NCBI GenBank assembly: GCA_003511825.1
Contig: DOIU01000253.1
Span: 10,269-17,253, forward strand
Direction: 5' to 3'
DNA: 6,985 nucleotides
Source of the DNA: Gammaproteobacteria bacterium
GTDB lineage: Bacteria > Pseudomonadota > Gammaproteobacteria > Granulosicoccales > Granulosicoccaceae
A program made the position numbers and the translations under genes. Shown one piece after another: positions 5,739 through 6,985 of this stretch (position 1 is the first letter of the stretch; each line of letters begins with the position of its first letter). The notes below the pieces were generated by a model. It was not told the origin of the DNA. It did no database searches and was given only the letters and a program-made list of their open reading frames with translations.

Positions 5739-6578
5739 TCATCGCGCACCCAAACGATAGTGAGCAATGCGATAGTCTTTCGTCAAATGGCGAACAATAA
5801 AAGGCGCAAACCGCGTCAAGGTACGCCACACAATGGGCATTTTTGCCACAATGTCAGGGCTGGCATCAGCAAATGTCTGCGACGCGAGCAACTCAATACC
5901 AGGATGCCAGCGCTCAATGGACTTAGGGTCCTCACAAGCCCACTTAAACCAGCTCTTAATCCCAAAAAGTTTCTTGTACTTTTCTCGGACTTTGGGTGCT
6001 GTGAGCTTCGGACCGCAAATATCCGTCGCAAACCAGGCGCCTGGAAACTGCTTGGCGATCTGCACAAGAGCCTGCTTCACTTGCGGTTCTTCAAAATAGA
6101 TAATCACCGCTTCCGATAAAAAGAGCGTGGGTTTGCCCGCGTTGAGAACCGGCGCCATCCAATCCTCATCGAACACGCTTCCCGCAATCATTGTGCGACG
6201 AGGACTGTCCTCAAAGAACGCGCGACGCAGATCGATCGAGTCGGGAAGGTCAAGATCAAACCATGTGGCCCATCCATTGTCGATACGTTCAAAACGCGTG
6301 TTCAAACCACACCCAATCTCAACAATCACCCCGTCCGGGTACTGCTCAAGAAAACGCAGCGCGATGTCGTCAAAGAGACGAGTGCGAACACAAGCGCTTG
6401 ACCAGCTGGCATTACCGCGCCATTTGCTAAAGTCATAATCCAGCTGGTCCACAATTTCCACAGCACGTGGATCTTTCAACAAGCCGTTGGGTCGAGCCGT
6501 TTCCAACGCACGGCTGTACAAAGGAATCAATAGGGTTTCTTGAACAGAACCCAGGTTTACGGTGTGTTTCATAGTCAT
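5739..6578 (-). CDS. Class I SAM-dependent methyltransferase, LCM/TcmP-like O-methyltransferase family
   Basis: This is a 279-residue cytoplasmic protein of the leucine-carboxyl-methyltransferase fold group, which includes polyketide O-methyltransferases such as TcmP. The N-terminal part holds the family's Asp-Pro-Arg-Ala segment (36-39) and a Val-Arg-Thr-Arg segment (64-67). SAM motif I is Val-Glu-Ile-Gly-Cys-Gly-Leu-Asn-Thr-Arg (86-95), followed by Phe-Asp-Leu-Asp-Leu-Pro-Asp (107-113) and Leu-Ser-Glu-Ala-Val-Ile-Ile-Tyr-Phe (154-162), matching the usual SEG-x-x-x-YL motif. Length is normal. The ATG overlaps the stop of the preceding gene (ATGA); a second Met two codons on is also possible, and no strong ribosome site is seen, consistent with coupling. 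The substrate is unknown: members methylate carboxyl or hydroxyl groups of small molecules. Confidence 0.9.
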   Translation of the reverse strand: MTMKHTVNLGSVQETLLIPLYSRALETARPNGLLKDPRAVEIVDQLDYDFSKWRGNASWSSACVRTRLFDDIALRFLEQYPDGVIVEIGCGLNTRFERIDNGWATWFDLDLPDSIDLRRAFFEDSPRRTMIAGSVFDEDWMAPVLNAGKPTLFLSEAVIIYFEEPQVKQALVQIAKQFPGAWFATDICGPKLTAPKVREKYKKLFGIKSWFKWACEDPKSIERWHPGIELLASQTFADASPDIVAKMPIVWRTLTRFAPFIVRHLTKDYRIAHYRLGAR

Positions 6579-6985
6579 TCGTCTTGTAAGCGGTTGTCGT
6601 CGAGCGAGCGTTCGTAGCCGTGACTCGCGTGAAAAAGATAAGCCCCATTGAGCGTCGCGCCGAGCTCAGCGAGCAGCCTGGGCGCGTAGTCCTGCGCCAG
6701 CAAGTCGGGACCGCGCAGCAGTAAGCGGTTCTCCGCTTCTCGCTCACGCCAGCCGCCGTCTTGCCACACCCAGCTCGACACCGTCGCCTCGACGCCGGCA
6801 TCGCTGCGAGCGACGGCGACGTCACTCCTGACAGGGGCACCGAGGAGCGAGTCGAGTGCGTCGGACCCAATCAGGCGCGCAAGCCGGGGCAGCAGCGCTG
6901 TCGCGTGTGGGTCACCCTCAAGTACCGCAAGCATGGAGCCGGGCGAGCGTCCTTCATCGGCCCCCCAGTTGTCCAGGGAAAGCAC
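6575..6985 (-). CDS. Partial gene of unknown function (C-terminal part; 5' end beyond the window)
   Basis: The reading frame is open to the right edge and gives 136 residues ending Asn-Arg-Leu-Gln-Asp-Glu. The GTG at the edge is probably internal, as no upstream sequence is available to support a start. The protein is rich in Leu, Ala, Arg and Asp, with no membrane segment or cofactor motif that I recognise. A conserved-looking segment is Leu-Leu-Ala-Gln-Asp-Tyr-Ala-Pro (95-102). Its stop overlaps the methyltransferase start by ATGA, so the two are likely made from one transcript and may act on a common substrate. GC content seems higher than in the zinc locus. A reading frame of 145 codons on the same strand overlaps it but is less convincing. 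Confidence 0.6.
   Translation of the reverse strand: MLSLDNWGADEGRSPGSMLAVLEGDPHATALLPRLARLIGSDALDSLLGAPVRSDVAVARSDAGVEATVSSWVWQDGGWREREAENRLLLRGPDLLAQDYAPRLLAELGATLNGAYLFHASHGYERSLDDNRLQDE

Noticed and set aside
6433..6870. Leftward 145-codon frame overlapping the partial gene
   Set aside because: Its product is Arg/Ser/Thr-rich with odd composition, and it runs across the ATGA junction of two better-supported genes.
1..6985. CRISPR array, tRNA or rRNA gene
   Set aside because: No regularly spaced direct repeats, cloverleaf-like segments or rRNA-like stretches were seen on reading both strands.

Overview
The window looks like a chromosomal segment from a gammaproteobacterium. The evidence is moderate-to-high GC, close-packed genes with ATGA overlaps, AGGAG-type ribosome sites, and operators of the GTTATA-N-TATAAC kind used by gammaproteobacterial Zur. 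The species cannot be fixed from the sequence.

The left two thirds (about 57-4964) look like a zinc-starvation locus with a Zur-box-like sequence at each end. The left box (56-72) covers the predicted -10 of a rightward gene for a 73-residue protein of unknown function. The right box (4936-4950) covers the -10 of a leftward promoter reading into a probable five-gene operon: a small 54-residue ORF, a COG0523 (CobW-type) GTPase, a two-dinucleotide-fold FAD/NAD(P) flavoprotein ending in a Cys-rich tail, an ACR3/BASS-type ten-helix permease with a Pro-Cys-Thr-Asp-Trp-Phe motif, and a second COG0523 GTPase with a His-rich loop. Most junctions are abutting or ATGA overlaps, which suggests coordinated translation; only the flavoprotein-permease junction has a gap (108 nt, no clear promoter). 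A possible intrinsic terminator lies at the convergent left end.

My inference is that the locus handles zinc shortage. The GTPases would act as metal chaperones, while the permease and flavoprotein would be a transport and redox pair not obviously related to arsenic, since no arsR, arsC or arsH is present. The permease-flavoprotein pair between two COG0523 paralogs is the most interesting content.

The divergent intergenic region (4910-5179) holds the Zur promoter, a 54-bp near-perfect inverted repeat resembling a miniature transposon or fused insertion-sequence ends, and a 19-bp palindrome ahead of the next gene. To the right are a rightward SnoaL/NTF2-like gene with a probable terminator and, convergent to it, a leftward pair: an unrecognised partial gene entering from the right edge, and an LCM/TcmP-type SAM methyltransferase coupled to it by an ATGA overlap. 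Nothing ties these right-hand genes to zinc.
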